A stretch of 42,185 nucleotides of DNA from Phocaeicola sp. (GTDB lineage: Bacteria > Bacteroidota > Bacteroidia > Bacteroidales > Bacteroidaceae), in contig JAHHQV010000021.1 of the NCBI GenBank assembly GCA_020026175.1, positions 1 through 42,185 on the forward strand, given 5' to 3'. Shown here piece by piece: positions 24,605-33,332 of this stretch (its first letter is position 1; every line of letters begins with the position of its first letter). Under the pieces are notes generated by a model. The model was not told the DNA's origin, made no database searches, and saw only the letters and a list, made by a program, of their open reading frames with translations. Position numbers and translations under genes: made by a program.

Positions 24605-25678
24605 ATGGTTTTTGATAGAATTGAAATAGAAAATTTTAGAGGAATCAGGCATTTGGTATTAGATAGCGTCAAACAAATTAACTTGCTTGTAGGCAAGAAC
24701 AATTGTGGAAAATCCTCCATACTTGATGCAATCTTTCTATTATCCGGTTTCTCAAATCCGCTCTTAAATCTCAGGATCAATCAGTTCAGAGATTATGACA
24801 AGTTTGAAGAGGAAGACCTTCTCTTGAACTTTTATCAAATGAGAGCAGATAATCCTATCCATATATATGGTGACTTGACTGATGGAAACAAAAGGGAATT
24901 GAAAATATCACCTATTGTTTCCGAATCACAGTATGTCATTTCAAAAGACAATCTATCCACTCAATCCTTGTCAAACAAAGAAGCAAATATCAGTAGAGGA
25001 CTGAGCATGAATTTCAGCAATGTCAAGGCTGATGGAACTAGAAAAAGTAACAGTTCTGCTATCATAATAAACAGTCAACAAAATGACGAGATTAAAATAC
25101 GGCCTCCTAAAGACTACAATGAAACGATGACTGGGGTATATATCAATTCAAAATTTACCTTTAATATTGCTGTAGATAATTTGACGAGCATCATACAGGA
25201 CAAGCAAGAAAAGGTTATTGTTGATATATTAAAACAGATAGACCCGAAGATAAGATCCATTTCCGTATTGAAGTCAGGGGTAAATGTAGATATCGGGCTA
25301 TCCAGACTTGTTCCCATAAATATGCTTGGAGACGGTATAAGAAAAATGGTGGCGATAATCACTTCATTATATGATTGTAAAGGTGGTGTGATTTTCATTG
25401 ACGAAATAGACAACGGACTACATTATTCGTCTCTGTCTTCATTATGGAAAGCTATTATAAAAACAGCAGAATTGCTGGATATCCAAGTATTCGCTACTAC
25501 TCATAATATAGAGTCTTTACAGGCTTTAAATAAAGTATTGAGCAATGATTACACTGAGTCTAAAGATCACATCATGTGCTATTCATTACGACACATGAAT
25601 ACTGACGAACTGAAAGCATATAACTATCCGTATGATAAATTCAACTATGTTATTAATCAAGAGATAGAAATACGATGA
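24605..25678 (+). CDS. AAA_15/AAA_21 ATPase of an ATPase/TOPRIM pair
   Basis: 357 residues. It starts FDRIEIENFRGIRHL, the classical RecF/OLD/AAA_15 opening, followed by the P-loop LLVGKNNCGKSS (residues 27-38). An ABC-like Walker B VIFIDEIDNGLHYSSL is near residue 262, and the H-loop ATTHNIESLQAL is near 300. The ATG at 24605 follows leader copy 2. The next gene overlaps by four bases (ATGA), so the two proteins are almost certainly made together. Splitting ATPase and TOPRIM into two genes is the layout of PARIS (AriA/AriB) and related OLD-like anti-phage systems. It lacks a recognisable nuclease domain of its own. Family is confident; defence role is inference. Confidence 0.85.
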   Translation: MVFDRIEIENFRGIRHLVLDSVKQINLLVGKNNCGKSSILDAIFLLSGFSNPLLNLRINQFRDYDKFEEEDLLLNFYQMRADNPIHIYGDLTDGNKRELKISPIVSESQYVISKDNLSTQSLSNKEANISRGLSMNFSNVKADGTRKSNSSAIIINSQQNDEIKIRPPKDYNETMTGVYINSKFTFNIAVDNLTSIIQDKQEKVIVDILKQIDPKIRSISVLKSGVNVDIGLSRLVPINMLGDGIRKMVAIITSLYDCKGGVIFIDEIDNGLHYSSLSSLWKAIIKTAELLDIQVFATTHNIESLQALNKVLSNDYTESKDHIMCYSLRHMNTDELKAYNYPYDKFNYVINQEIEIR

Positions 25679-26283
25679 CCAGAATATTTGTAGAAGGACG
25701 GGATGCTGATTTCATTGAGAAATATCTACTTTCCCTTATAGGAAACAATACCGGGAGATGGGAAATTATCTCAACTAATGGATATAGCAATCTTGCCAAG
25801 CTTGACCAGCAATTCCAAGAAAACAGTGACAATGGTGGAATCAATCTGATTATTTTTGATGCCGACTTTCCGGAAACAAAAGGTGGATTTACAACTCGGA
25901 AGAAATACCTTGAAGAAAAGATGAACGAATTGTCAATCTCTGGTGAAATATTCCTATTCCCTAACAATAAAGACGATGGAGATTTTGAATTAATGTTGGA
26001 GCATATCATTAACGAAGAGCACCGATGTCTTTTAGATTGTTTTGAAGGGTATGAAAAGTGTGTTGGAGGACATCGTGACGAACAAGGGAATACCAAATAC
26101 CTTACTCCGAACAGAAAAGCCAAGATTTATGCTTATGTAGAGTCTTTCAAAAAGTCAAGAAAAGAAAGGGAAAAATTCAAAAACAGGAAAGAGTTTTTTT
26201 TCGACAATCCTAATTATTGGGATTTAAATGCTGAATATTTGAATCCACTGAAGGCTTTCATTCTGAAAAGTATAAACGATTAA
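25675..26283 (+). CDS. TOPRIM-like effector (DUF3226-like)
   Basis: 202 residues. It begins RIFVEGRDADFIEKYL, the TOPRIM first motif with its Glu at residue 6, then LIIFDADFPETKGG, the D-x-D motif, and IFLFPNNKDDGDFELMLEHI, the DGDFE block I associate with DUF3226. These acidic residues would bind metal for nuclease activity. A basic stretch (FKKSRKEREKFKNRKEF) follows. It overlaps the ATPase gene by four bases. PARIS uses a DUF4435 TOPRIM partner; this one looks more like DUF3226, so it would be a relative, not PARIS itself. The stop at 26281 is directly in frame with the orphan UpxY KOW fragment, with no stop between 26284 and 26451. Confidence 0.82.
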   Translation: MTRIFVEGRDADFIEKYLLSLIGNNTGRWEIISTNGYSNLAKLDQQFQENSDNGGINLIIFDADFPETKGGFTTRKKYLEEKMNELSISGEIFLFPNNKDDGDFELMLEHIINEEHRCLLDCFEGYEKCVGGHRDEQGNTKYLTPNRKAKIYAYVESFKKSRKEREKFKNRKEFFFDNPNYWDLNAEYLNPLKAFILKSIND

Positions 26284-26289
26284 ACAAAT

Positions 26290-26454
26290 ATTATAAAAGG
26301 TAATCGTGTACGCATCATAGGCGGACTATTTAAAGGAGCGGAAGGATATATCGCACGCATACATGGCACCAAGCGCTTTGTTGTGACAATAAAAGGTGTG
26401 ACAGCCGTGGCTACGACCTTTATTCCAAGCTGCTTCATAGAGAAGATAGACTGA
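26290..26454 (+). pseudogene. Orphan KOW-domain fragment of a second upxY
   Basis: The frame reads KGNRVRIIGGLFKGAEGYI and ends FIPSCFIEKID. This is the last about 52 residues of UpxY with high identity to 24100-24258 at both DNA and protein level. The whole NGN domain is absent, there is no ATG in the fragment, and it begins only a few bases after the TOPRIM stop. It is a truncated second upxY whose front half has been replaced by the ATPase/TOPRIM pair. The remaining bases to 26624 are AT-rich; I see no convincing promoter for the glycan operon there. Confidence 0.88.
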
Positions 26455-26624
26455 TCGGATTCATTTTAGTATATTCACAAAATTTAATTGATGCTTGATT
26501 TATATATTTAAAAATTATTTACCTACAGTTAAGTTCCTCATAGTTAACAAACACAAGTTTAATAATTTATTACACAAATCTGTGACTTGCTAGGATTTTA
26601 CGAAAAATATAATTTAATTTCACT

Positions 26625-28157
26625 ATGTCAAAATCAAATAATTCACGTATTGCGAAAAATACATTATTTTTATACTTTCGCATGCTACTAATAATGATAG
26701 TTACCCTTTATACTTCTAGAGTAATCTTACAAGTACTTGGAGCAACGGATTTTGGTATTTATAATGTAGTAGGTGGAGTAGTTACTATGCTTGCTTTCTT
26801 TAATAGTTCGTTAAGTACTGCGACACAACGATATTTAAATTTTGAAATGGGCAAGGGAAATGAAAATAATTTACAGAAGATCTTTTCTATGTCTTTTATA
26901 GGATTTTGTATAATCGCAGTAATCACCGTAATATTAGCAGAAACATTAGGTTTATGGTTTGTATATAATAAATTAACAATACCAACAGAAAGAATGAATG
27001 CAGCAATAATGGTATATCATTTTTCTGTAATGACATTTGTAGTATCAATTTTAATGATACCTTACAATGCGACAATTATCGCCAGGGAAAAAATGTCTAT
27101 TTATGCTTACATATCCATCATTGAAGTAATATTAAAATTATTATTAGTTTTCTTATTACAAGAACTTTCTTATGATAAACTTGTTATATATGGTTTAATG
27201 ATGTTTTTTGTTTCTTGTTCTATTGTTTTTTTTTACAGATACTATTGTTTGAAAAATTTTTATGAGTGTAAACTTTTATGGATATGGGATAAAAATTTAT
27301 TGAAAGGATTATTTTCTTTTTCAGGTTGGATGCTGTCTGGTACCATCACAAATATGCTAAGTACTCAAGGAATTAATATATTAATTAATATGTACTTTGG
27401 TCCTACAATGAATGCAGCAAGAGCTATTGCTATGCAAGTTAATGGAGCTGTTAGTTCATTTTCTGCTAATTTTATGACTGCGGTTCGTCCGCAAATTATT
27501 AAATCATATGCAGAAGGAGATTTAATATATATGTATAAATTAGTATTCAGTGCTTCAAAAATTTCATTTTTCCTTTTATTTATATTTATATTACCAATAT
27601 TACAAAACACAGATGAAATTTTATCTCTATGGCTAAAAGATGTTCCTTCTTTTGCTATTCTCTTTACGAAGTTAATATTAGTTGATTTACTAATAAATTC
27701 AGCTTATGGTCCTATTGCATATGTATCACAAGCTTCAGGTAAAATAAGAGATTATCAGTTAGTAATATCCATATGTTTCTTGTCAATTCTGATATTTTCA
27801 TGGATTGCATATAAATTAGGGTATTCTGTAGAAACTTCCTTTTACATTGCAATAATTATTGATATTATAGGTCTATTTTTAAGGTTACTTGTTTTATCAC
27901 ATATTAGTAATTTTCCTGTATACTCTTATTTTATAAAAGTAATATTCCCTGTGTTATGTGTTTTTGGAGTTTCATTAAGCATGCTTCATATAGTATTCCT
28001 TAATTTCTTCATAAATGGAATAATTGGACTCTTTTTAAGAAGTTTATTATGTTTTACTATTTCAATATGTAGTATTTTATTTATAGGTCTTAATCAGAAT
28101 GAAAAACGACTACTAATTAAAGGATTTTCAAATATTTTTAATCGAATAAAATTATGA
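26625..28157 (+). CDS. Wzx-like oligosaccharide flippase (MATE/MOP superfamily)
   Basis: 510 residues with about 12-14 predicted membrane helices spread along the chain. The N-terminal stretch (KNTLFLYFRMLLIMIVTLYTSR, then LGATDFGIYNVVGGVV) is typical of Bacteroidetes polysaccharide transporters of the RfbX/MATE type. It would flip the undecaprenyl-linked repeat unit to the periplasm for polymerisation. It is the first gene of the AT-rich glycan operon, whose following gene overlaps by four bases. Sugar specificity cannot be read. Start ATG at 26625 (MSKSNNSRIAKNT). Confidence 0.9.
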   Translation: MSKSNNSRIAKNTLFLYFRMLLIMIVTLYTSRVILQVLGATDFGIYNVVGGVVTMLAFFNSSLSTATQRYLNFEMGKGNENNLQKIFSMSFIGFCIIAVITVILAETLGLWFVYNKLTIPTERMNAAIMVYHFSVMTFVVSILMIPYNATIIAREKMSIYAYISIIEVILKLLLVFLLQELSYDKLVIYGLMMFFVSCSIVFFYRYYCLKNFYECKLLWIWDKNLLKGLFSFSGWMLSGTITNMLSTQGINILINMYFGPTMNAARAIAMQVNGAVSSFSANFMTAVRPQIIKSYAEGDLIYMYKLVFSASKISFFLLFIFILPILQNTDEILSLWLKDVPSFAILFTKLILVDLLINSAYGPIAYVSQASGKIRDYQLVISICFLSILIFSWIAYKLGYSVETSFYIAIIIDIIGLFLRLLVLSHISNFPVYSYFIKVIFPVLCVFGVSLSMLHIVFLNFFINGIIGLFLRSLLCFTISICSILFIGLNQNEKRLLIKGFSNIFNRIKL

Positions 28158-29347
28158 TAAAAATTAGTCAACCAGAAGTTATAATTAAAGACTCTAAAGC
28201 TATTTTACAAAATTTCATAACTATCAACGATAATATATCATTATTATGGTTTAGCGTAGATGAAAAATATAAGGATTATCTATGTTATGAACGAAGTGAT
28301 GCCTATGTAATAGCAATATTAAATTATGCTATGAGAAATAATCATGATATTGAATGTGAAGTACCAATTTCTGAAGATCTTTACTACAACATCGATAAAT
28401 ATCTAATAGATGCTTTATGTAAATATAATAAGAATTTCTATCGTACTAAAATAAACGCTCCTGTTGCATCAGTTAATTTACCTAATGCTGGAGCAGTAGG
28501 AACTGGCATTTCATGTGGTGTTGATTCTTTACATGCATTAGCATCACAAACAAACTTGAAATTTAAAAGACATAATATAACTCATTTATGTTTTAATAAC
28601 GTAGGAAGTCATGGAGAAGGTAAAAAAGCAGAACAATTATTTGCTGCAAGAATAGAGAATCCGAAAAAATTTGCAGAAGAGTATGGATACGATTTTATAT
28701 TAAGCAATTCCAATTTAATGGAGGTTATTCCTCAAAATCATTACAAAACGCATACCTATTCAAGCATGTTTCCTGTTTATTGTTTGCAAAAATTATACCA
28801 TATTTATTATTATGCTTCAGCAGGATACTCTTACAAAGATTTTCATTTGGAGGATATTCCAATTGATTGTTGTGGTAGTTATGAAATGCTATCATTACCT
28901 ATATTTTCAACACATCAGCTTAGAATTTATTCCGAAGGCGAAGGTCTGGATAGAATGGATAAACTAAAAGATATAGTTAAATTTCCCCCATCTTATAAAT
29001 ACTTAAACGTATGCTTAGAAGAAGGAGATAATTGTGGAAAATGTGAAAAATGTATAAGAACTATGTTAGGACTTTATGCATTAGGAAAGTTGGATTTATA
29101 TGAGCAAGTATTTGATGTGGAATATTTTAAATTACATAAACGATGGTATTTTAAAAAATTAATATATTATCGTTTTATAGGTAAACATGATTATATTGAA
29201 ATATATAAAAGTCTCAAACATGAGATTAATTTATGTTGTTATATTAGTTCAATACCAACCATAGTAGTAAGAATAATTGCATCACATATTCATAATGAAG
29301 TCATTAGGGCTTTTTTAAAAAAAATTTTTCACAAAATTGTTTCATAA
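28154..29347 (+). CDS. PP-loop (ATP-pyrophosphatase-like) protein with zinc-like cysteines
   Basis: 397 residues. GTGISCGVDSLHALASQ at 116-132 is a variant of the SGGxDS PP-loop of adenine-nucleotide alpha-hydrolase-like enzymes (QueC, asparagine synthetase, ThiI). A C-terminal NCGKCEKCIRTMLG has the C-x2-C-x2-C pattern seen in QueC-type zinc sites. Such proteins activate a substrate with ATP by adenylylation. In polysaccharide loci similar ones occur without a proven reaction. It overlaps the Wzx gene and precedes an acyltransferase, so it probably makes or adds an unusual glycan substituent; that is inference. It is not a queuosine gene by context. Confidence 0.68.
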   Translation: MIKISQPEVIIKDSKAILQNFITINDNISLLWFSVDEKYKDYLCYERSDAYVIAILNYAMRNNHDIECEVPISEDLYYNIDKYLIDALCKYNKNFYRTKINAPVASVNLPNAGAVGTGISCGVDSLHALASQTNLKFKRHNITHLCFNNVGSHGEGKKAEQLFAARIENPKKFAEEYGYDFILSNSNLMEVIPQNHYKTHTYSSMFPVYCLQKLYHIYYYASAGYSYKDFHLEDIPIDCCGSYEMLSLPIFSTHQLRIYSEGEGLDRMDKLKDIVKFPPSYKYLNVCLEEGDNCGKCEKCIRTMLGLYALGKLDLYEQVFDVEYFKLHKRWYFKKLIYYRFIGKHDYIEIYKSLKHEINLCCYISSIPTIVVRIIASHIHNEVIRAFLKKIFHKIVS

Positions 29348-29362
29348 TTATATATTTACAGA

Positions 29363-30361
29363 ATGGAACGTAATTATTTTTTTGATTTTATTCGAGGAAT
29401 AGCTATAATAATGGTAATAGCTATTCATACTTATACAAATTCTGACTTAAATAATTTACAGGGAGAAATATATACTATTATTAGACAAATTTTTAATTGT
29501 GCAGTTCCTATATTTTTTGCAATATCAGGTTATTTTCTTGCATCGAAGAATTTATATGATAAAGATCATTTACTTGATTTTTGGAGATTACAAATACCTA
29601 AAGTTTATACTCCAGTATTATTTTGGTCATTTCCATTTTTAATATTAGATTTAATAAAATGTAAGTCATTAAGTTGTCTTTTTTTAGGTATCATAAAATA
29701 CTTTACATGTAGTTATAGTATTTATTATTTTATAGCGGTTATCATTCAATTTTATATTTTATTACCTTTACTATTAAAGTTAAGAAATAATATTACTAAA
29801 TTAATTATATTAGCATTTTTAATATCATTTATATCAGTATTTGTATCAATTTATTATATTCAAGTGAACGGATTGGATATTCCACTTATTATACTTGCTG
29901 GTCATGCGGATTTTTGGATCATATTTTTTATAATTGGAATATTCTTACGTTATAGTAGTAGAAACTATTCATTGATATACCCTATATTTTTTGTTTTTTT
30001 TACTCTAGGTTTACAATATGTTGAATGTAGCTATTTGTATGGTTTTCATGGTGGAGGGTTTGGCGTAAAGCCATCTTCATTTTTATTTTCATTATCAATG
30101 ATATTTTTATTGTTTAATAAAAGATTAGAAAATTATTATAATGAAAGAAGTAAATTAATACTACTCATAAGAAAAATTGGAAATTTATCTTTTGGTATAT
30201 ACTTAACTCATTGTTTTTTTATCTCTATCATCCATAATATACCATTTAAATTTTCATGGTTTGTTGAATGGCTTATAATATTATCTATTTCATTTGTCTT
30301 TGTTAAGATAGGAAACTATATTTTTCCAAAGAAAATTAATAAATTTATAGGATTCTGTTAA
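29363..30361 (+). CDS. Acyltransferase family 3 membrane protein
   Basis: 332 residues with about 10 membrane helices. The opening NYFFDFIRGIAIIMVIAIHTY carries the family's conserved R and catalytic His (RG...H), and PIFFAISGYFLASKN is the second signature, as in OafA/WecH-type acyltransferases (PF01757). These transfer acetyl or other acyl groups to sugars at the membrane. It is in the middle of the glycan operon (15 bases after the PP-loop gene, 5 before the Fe-S gene) and likely decorates the repeat unit. Confidence 0.85.
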   Translation: MERNYFFDFIRGIAIIMVIAIHTYTNSDLNNLQGEIYTIIRQIFNCAVPIFFAISGYFLASKNLYDKDHLLDFWRLQIPKVYTPVLFWSFPFLILDLIKCKSLSCLFLGIIKYFTCSYSIYYFIAVIIQFYILLPLLLKLRNNITKLIILAFLISFISVFVSIYYIQVNGLDIPLIILAGHADFWIIFFIIGIFLRYSSRNYSLIYPIFFVFFTLGLQYVECSYLYGFHGGGFGVKPSSFLFSLSMIFLLFNKRLENYYNERSKLILLIRKIGNLSFGIYLTHCFFISIIHNIPFKFSWFVEWLIILSISFVFVKIGNYIFPKKINKFIGFC

Positions 30362-30366
30362 TATTT

Positions 30367-31524
30367 ATGATACTACTAAAAAATAAACAAGATTGTTGTG
30401 GGTGTAGTGCTTGCCAACAACGATGCCCCAAACAGTGCATTACAATGCAAGAGGATAAAGAAGGTTTTCTGTATCCACATATAAATTCAGAACTTTGTAT
30501 TGATTGTGGTATTTGCGAGAAAGTTTGTCCTGTAATCAATCAAGAGAAGCCAAGAGAACCTATAAATGTTTATGCTGCCAAAAATCAAAATGAGCAGATA
30601 CGAATGCAAAGTTCTTCTGGAGGTATTTTTTCTATGATAGCAGAAAGAGTCATTATTGAAGGTGGGGTTATTTTTGGTGCTCGATGGAATCCTGAATGGG
30701 AAGTTGTTCATGATTATACAGAAAATACAGAAAACCTTTCAGCTTTTAGAAGTTCAAAGTATTTACAAAGTAAAATTGGAAATACCTTTAAACAAGCAGA
30801 ATTATTCCTAAAACAAGGTCGTATAGTTTTATTTACAGGAACTCCTTGTCAAATTGCAGGACTAAAAAAATTCTTACGAAAAGAATACGATAATCTTTTA
30901 ACAGTAGAAGTCTTTTGTCATAGTGTACCTAGTCCACAGATATGGAAAATTTACTTAAATGAATTGTTACACAATATAAAATGGAAAAAAAATGATATAG
31001 TTTCAATTAATTTTCGATATAAAGAAATTAGTTGGAAAAACTACCATTTCTTCATGCTAAATAAAAACGGAAATATTTTTAAAGAGAGTTCTTATAAAAA
31101 TCTGTTTATTCAGGGATTTCTGAAAGATTTATATACACGTCCATCTTGCAATTCATGCCCTGCAAAATGTTTAAAAAGCGGTAGTGATATCTCAATCGGT
31201 GATTATTGGGGTATACAAAGCATAATGCCGGAAATTGATGATGATAAAGGAATTTCTGCAGTTATAGTTAATACTCATAAAGGACAAGAATTTTTAGAAA
31301 AGATAGAGGTCGAACATTATTTAATGGATTATAAAAATCTTTGTAAATATAATCCTGCAATTATAAAATCACTTTCATACAATCAAAATTTAAGAAATAA
31401 GTTTTATGATAACAAAGATATTCCTTTTTTTATTCGTATAAATCATTTATGTAGAGTTTCTATAATTTCAAAAATAAGATCAAAAGTAATTTTTATTATA
31501 AATAATCTACTTTGTAAAAAATAA
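30367..31524 (+). CDS. F420H2-dehydrogenase-beta-like Fe-S protein
   Basis: 385 residues. The N-terminus carries two 4Fe-4S motifs, CCGCSACQQRCPK and CIDCGICEKVCP. A FrhB-type domain follows (SSSGGIFSMIAERVI, LFTGTPCQIAGLKKFL, and a later CNSCPAKCLKSGSDISIGD). Bacteroidetes do not make F420, so these members are thought to use flavin. They recur in polysaccharide loci next to pyruvyltransferases, exactly as here (8 bases upstream). The exact redox reaction on the glycan or its precursor is unknown. Confidence 0.88.
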   Translation: MILLKNKQDCCGCSACQQRCPKQCITMQEDKEGFLYPHINSELCIDCGICEKVCPVINQEKPREPINVYAAKNQNEQIRMQSSSGGIFSMIAERVIIEGGVIFGARWNPEWEVVHDYTENTENLSAFRSSKYLQSKIGNTFKQAELFLKQGRIVLFTGTPCQIAGLKKFLRKEYDNLLTVEVFCHSVPSPQIWKIYLNELLHNIKWKKNDIVSINFRYKEISWKNYHFFMLNKNGNIFKESSYKNLFIQGFLKDLYTRPSCNSCPAKCLKSGSDISIGDYWGIQSIMPEIDDDKGISAVIVNTHKGQEFLEKIEVEHYLMDYKNLCKYNPAIIKSLSYNQNLRNKFYDNKDIPFFIRINHLCRVSIISKIRSKVIFIINNLLCKK

Positions 31525-31532
31525 TTTTAACA

Positions 31533-32675
31533 ATGAAAATTTGTATTCTTACACAACCTTTGTTTACAAACTATGGAGGGTTATTACAAGCTTTTGCTTT
31601 GCAAACAGTATTAAAAAGGATGGGACATGAAGTCAGGACTGAAGATAGAAAGCCAAACAACATCAATAGAAATTTCAATATATATATCAAATGTATTATA
31701 AAACGAATATTAAGTTTTATTCCATTTCAGAAACGATTTTATAATTTGCCTTCTATTACAGAAGAACAACGTTTGTATATTCGTCAAAATACAGACCTAT
31801 TTATAAAAAAGTATATTACAACAACAGAGCCTATTCATACAACAGATAAAATACAATTTGAGAAATACGGTTTTGATGCCTATGTGGTAGGAAGTGATCA
31901 AGTTTGGCGTCCTGTATATTCATATGGACTAGAAAATTATTTTTTAGATTTTACTATAGGGAAAAAAGTAAAACGCATTGCATATGCAGCTTCTTTTGGC
32001 GTAGATGATTGGGAATTCTCACTAAAACAGACTAAAAGATGTTCAAATTTAGCCAAAAATTTTGATTTAGTCACAGTACGTGAATATTCTGGAATAGAAT
32101 TGTGTAAGAAATATCTTGGTGTTATGGCTGAACATGTTTTAGATCCGACTATGTTGTTGAATAAAGAAGATTATGAATCTATTGTTATCAGTGAAAACGA
32201 AAAAGAAAGTCCTGGTAATTTATTTTGTTATATTTTGGATGATGATTATGAAAAGCAAAATATAATCAAAACAATTTCTAGATCGTGCAATTTAACACCA
32301 TTTAAGGTAATGCCTAATCTTCCATTTACATCTATTAATGCTTACAAACATCTAGATGATTGTATTTTTCCACGTGTCACACAATGGCTCCGTGCCTTTA
32401 TGGATGCCAAAATGGTGATTACTGATAGTTTCCATGGATGTGTATTCAGTATTATTTTTAATAAACCATTTTGGGTAATTGGAAATAAAGAAAGAGGTAT
32501 GGCTCGTTTTAATAGTTTATTAACTATATTTGGATTAGAGTCTAGATTATTATCTCCTAAAAAAATCGAATTTAATGATTTTAGTTCCTATATTGATTGG
32601 GATCAAGTCAATATAAAAAGAAAAGAATGGCAAGAGAAATCTTATAAGCTTTTATTTAATTCTTTAATTGAGTAA
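31533..32675 (+). CDS. Polysaccharide pyruvyltransferase family protein
   Basis: 380 residues of the WcaK/CsaB-like family (PF04230). It has the start ILTQPLFTNYGGLLQAFAL, the middle YVVGSDQVWRP, IAYAASFG and FDLVTVREYSG, and the late VITDSFHGCVFSIIFNKPF, which contains the family's SFHG histidine. Members add pyruvate ketals from phosphoenolpyruvate or transfer sugars. It follows the Fe-S gene closely. A small AT-rich hairpin (TAACAC-TAA-GTGTTA, 32673-32687) overlaps its stop codon, after which a decayed stretch begins. Confidence 0.88.
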   Translation: MKICILTQPLFTNYGGLLQAFALQTVLKRMGHEVRTEDRKPNNINRNFNIYIKCIIKRILSFIPFQKRFYNLPSITEEQRLYIRQNTDLFIKKYITTTEPIHTTDKIQFEKYGFDAYVVGSDQVWRPVYSYGLENYFLDFTIGKKVKRIAYAASFGVDDWEFSLKQTKRCSNLAKNFDLVTVREYSGIELCKKYLGVMAEHVLDPTMLLNKEDYESIVISENEKESPGNLFCYILDDDYEKQNIIKTISRSCNLTPFKVMPNLPFTSINAYKHLDDCIFPRVTQWLRAFMDAKMVITDSFHGCVFSIIFNKPFWVIGNKERGMARFNSLLTIFGLESRLLSPKKIEFNDFSSYIDWDQVNIKRKEWQEKSYKLLFNSLIE

Positions 32676-33332
32676 CACTAAGTGTTATCTTTACTATATA
32701 AAATGTAAGGCTCAACATATATTCGAGATAATCTGCGGGGAAAACACTATGAATCATTTAAAGGAGTAAATAATATTCCGTTACAAATGCTATACTCATT
32801 GCAAGCAATAAATAAGTTATTGATTAATGTTCATTGACCCAAAAGCATAATGGTCTGAGAAATATATTATGTCACTGTTAAATATCTTATCAGTACTCGG
32901 ACCATAGCTTTTACTAAAATTATAAAGAATTAAACATTGGAAGACAATAAAAGGGGGAACATGATGCAAAATGATATCCGAGATATAATTTACAATAAAA
33001 TTGTATATGATACAAGTATTATTACAAACATACCATCTTACAATATATTCAAGCTTTTCCGCTTCTTTAACAAACATATATTAGTTTCGCATCATCTTTT
33101 GGACATGGATGGAACAAAGTTCCTGAAATTAGAGAGAGGAGAAGAACATAACTTTACGATAAACTTGCAAATTCCAAAGGTAACCGGATACAGTTTTTTT
33201 TTAATAAGGATCTACTCTTTAAAGAGTTTTTGAATAGTCGTCTATAATAATACTATATCATTATATATTTACTTATATTAATTTTAGTATAAAATACTAT
33301 TAAAGTTTAATATTCATATATTTTTTGATAAT
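32676..33332 (+). pseudogene. Decayed coding remnant in the glycan cluster
   Basis: 657 bases without an intact gene. One frame runs with coding-like composition from about 32707 to 32834 (including RGKHYESFKGVNNIPLQMLY). Another frame, 32937-33233, encodes QNDIRDIIYNKIVYDTS and LDMDGTKFLKLERGEEHN. The frames do not join, and stops interrupt all of them. This looks like one or two frame-shifted former genes. I do not recognise the family. The 98-residue frame could be a genuine small gene. Confidence 0.4.

Noticed and set aside
28154..29347. QueC (7-cyano-7-deazaguanine synthase) identity for the PP-loop protein
   Set aside because: The P-loop variant (SCGVDS), the length and the glycan-operon context do not fit; only the fold and the cysteine pattern are shared.
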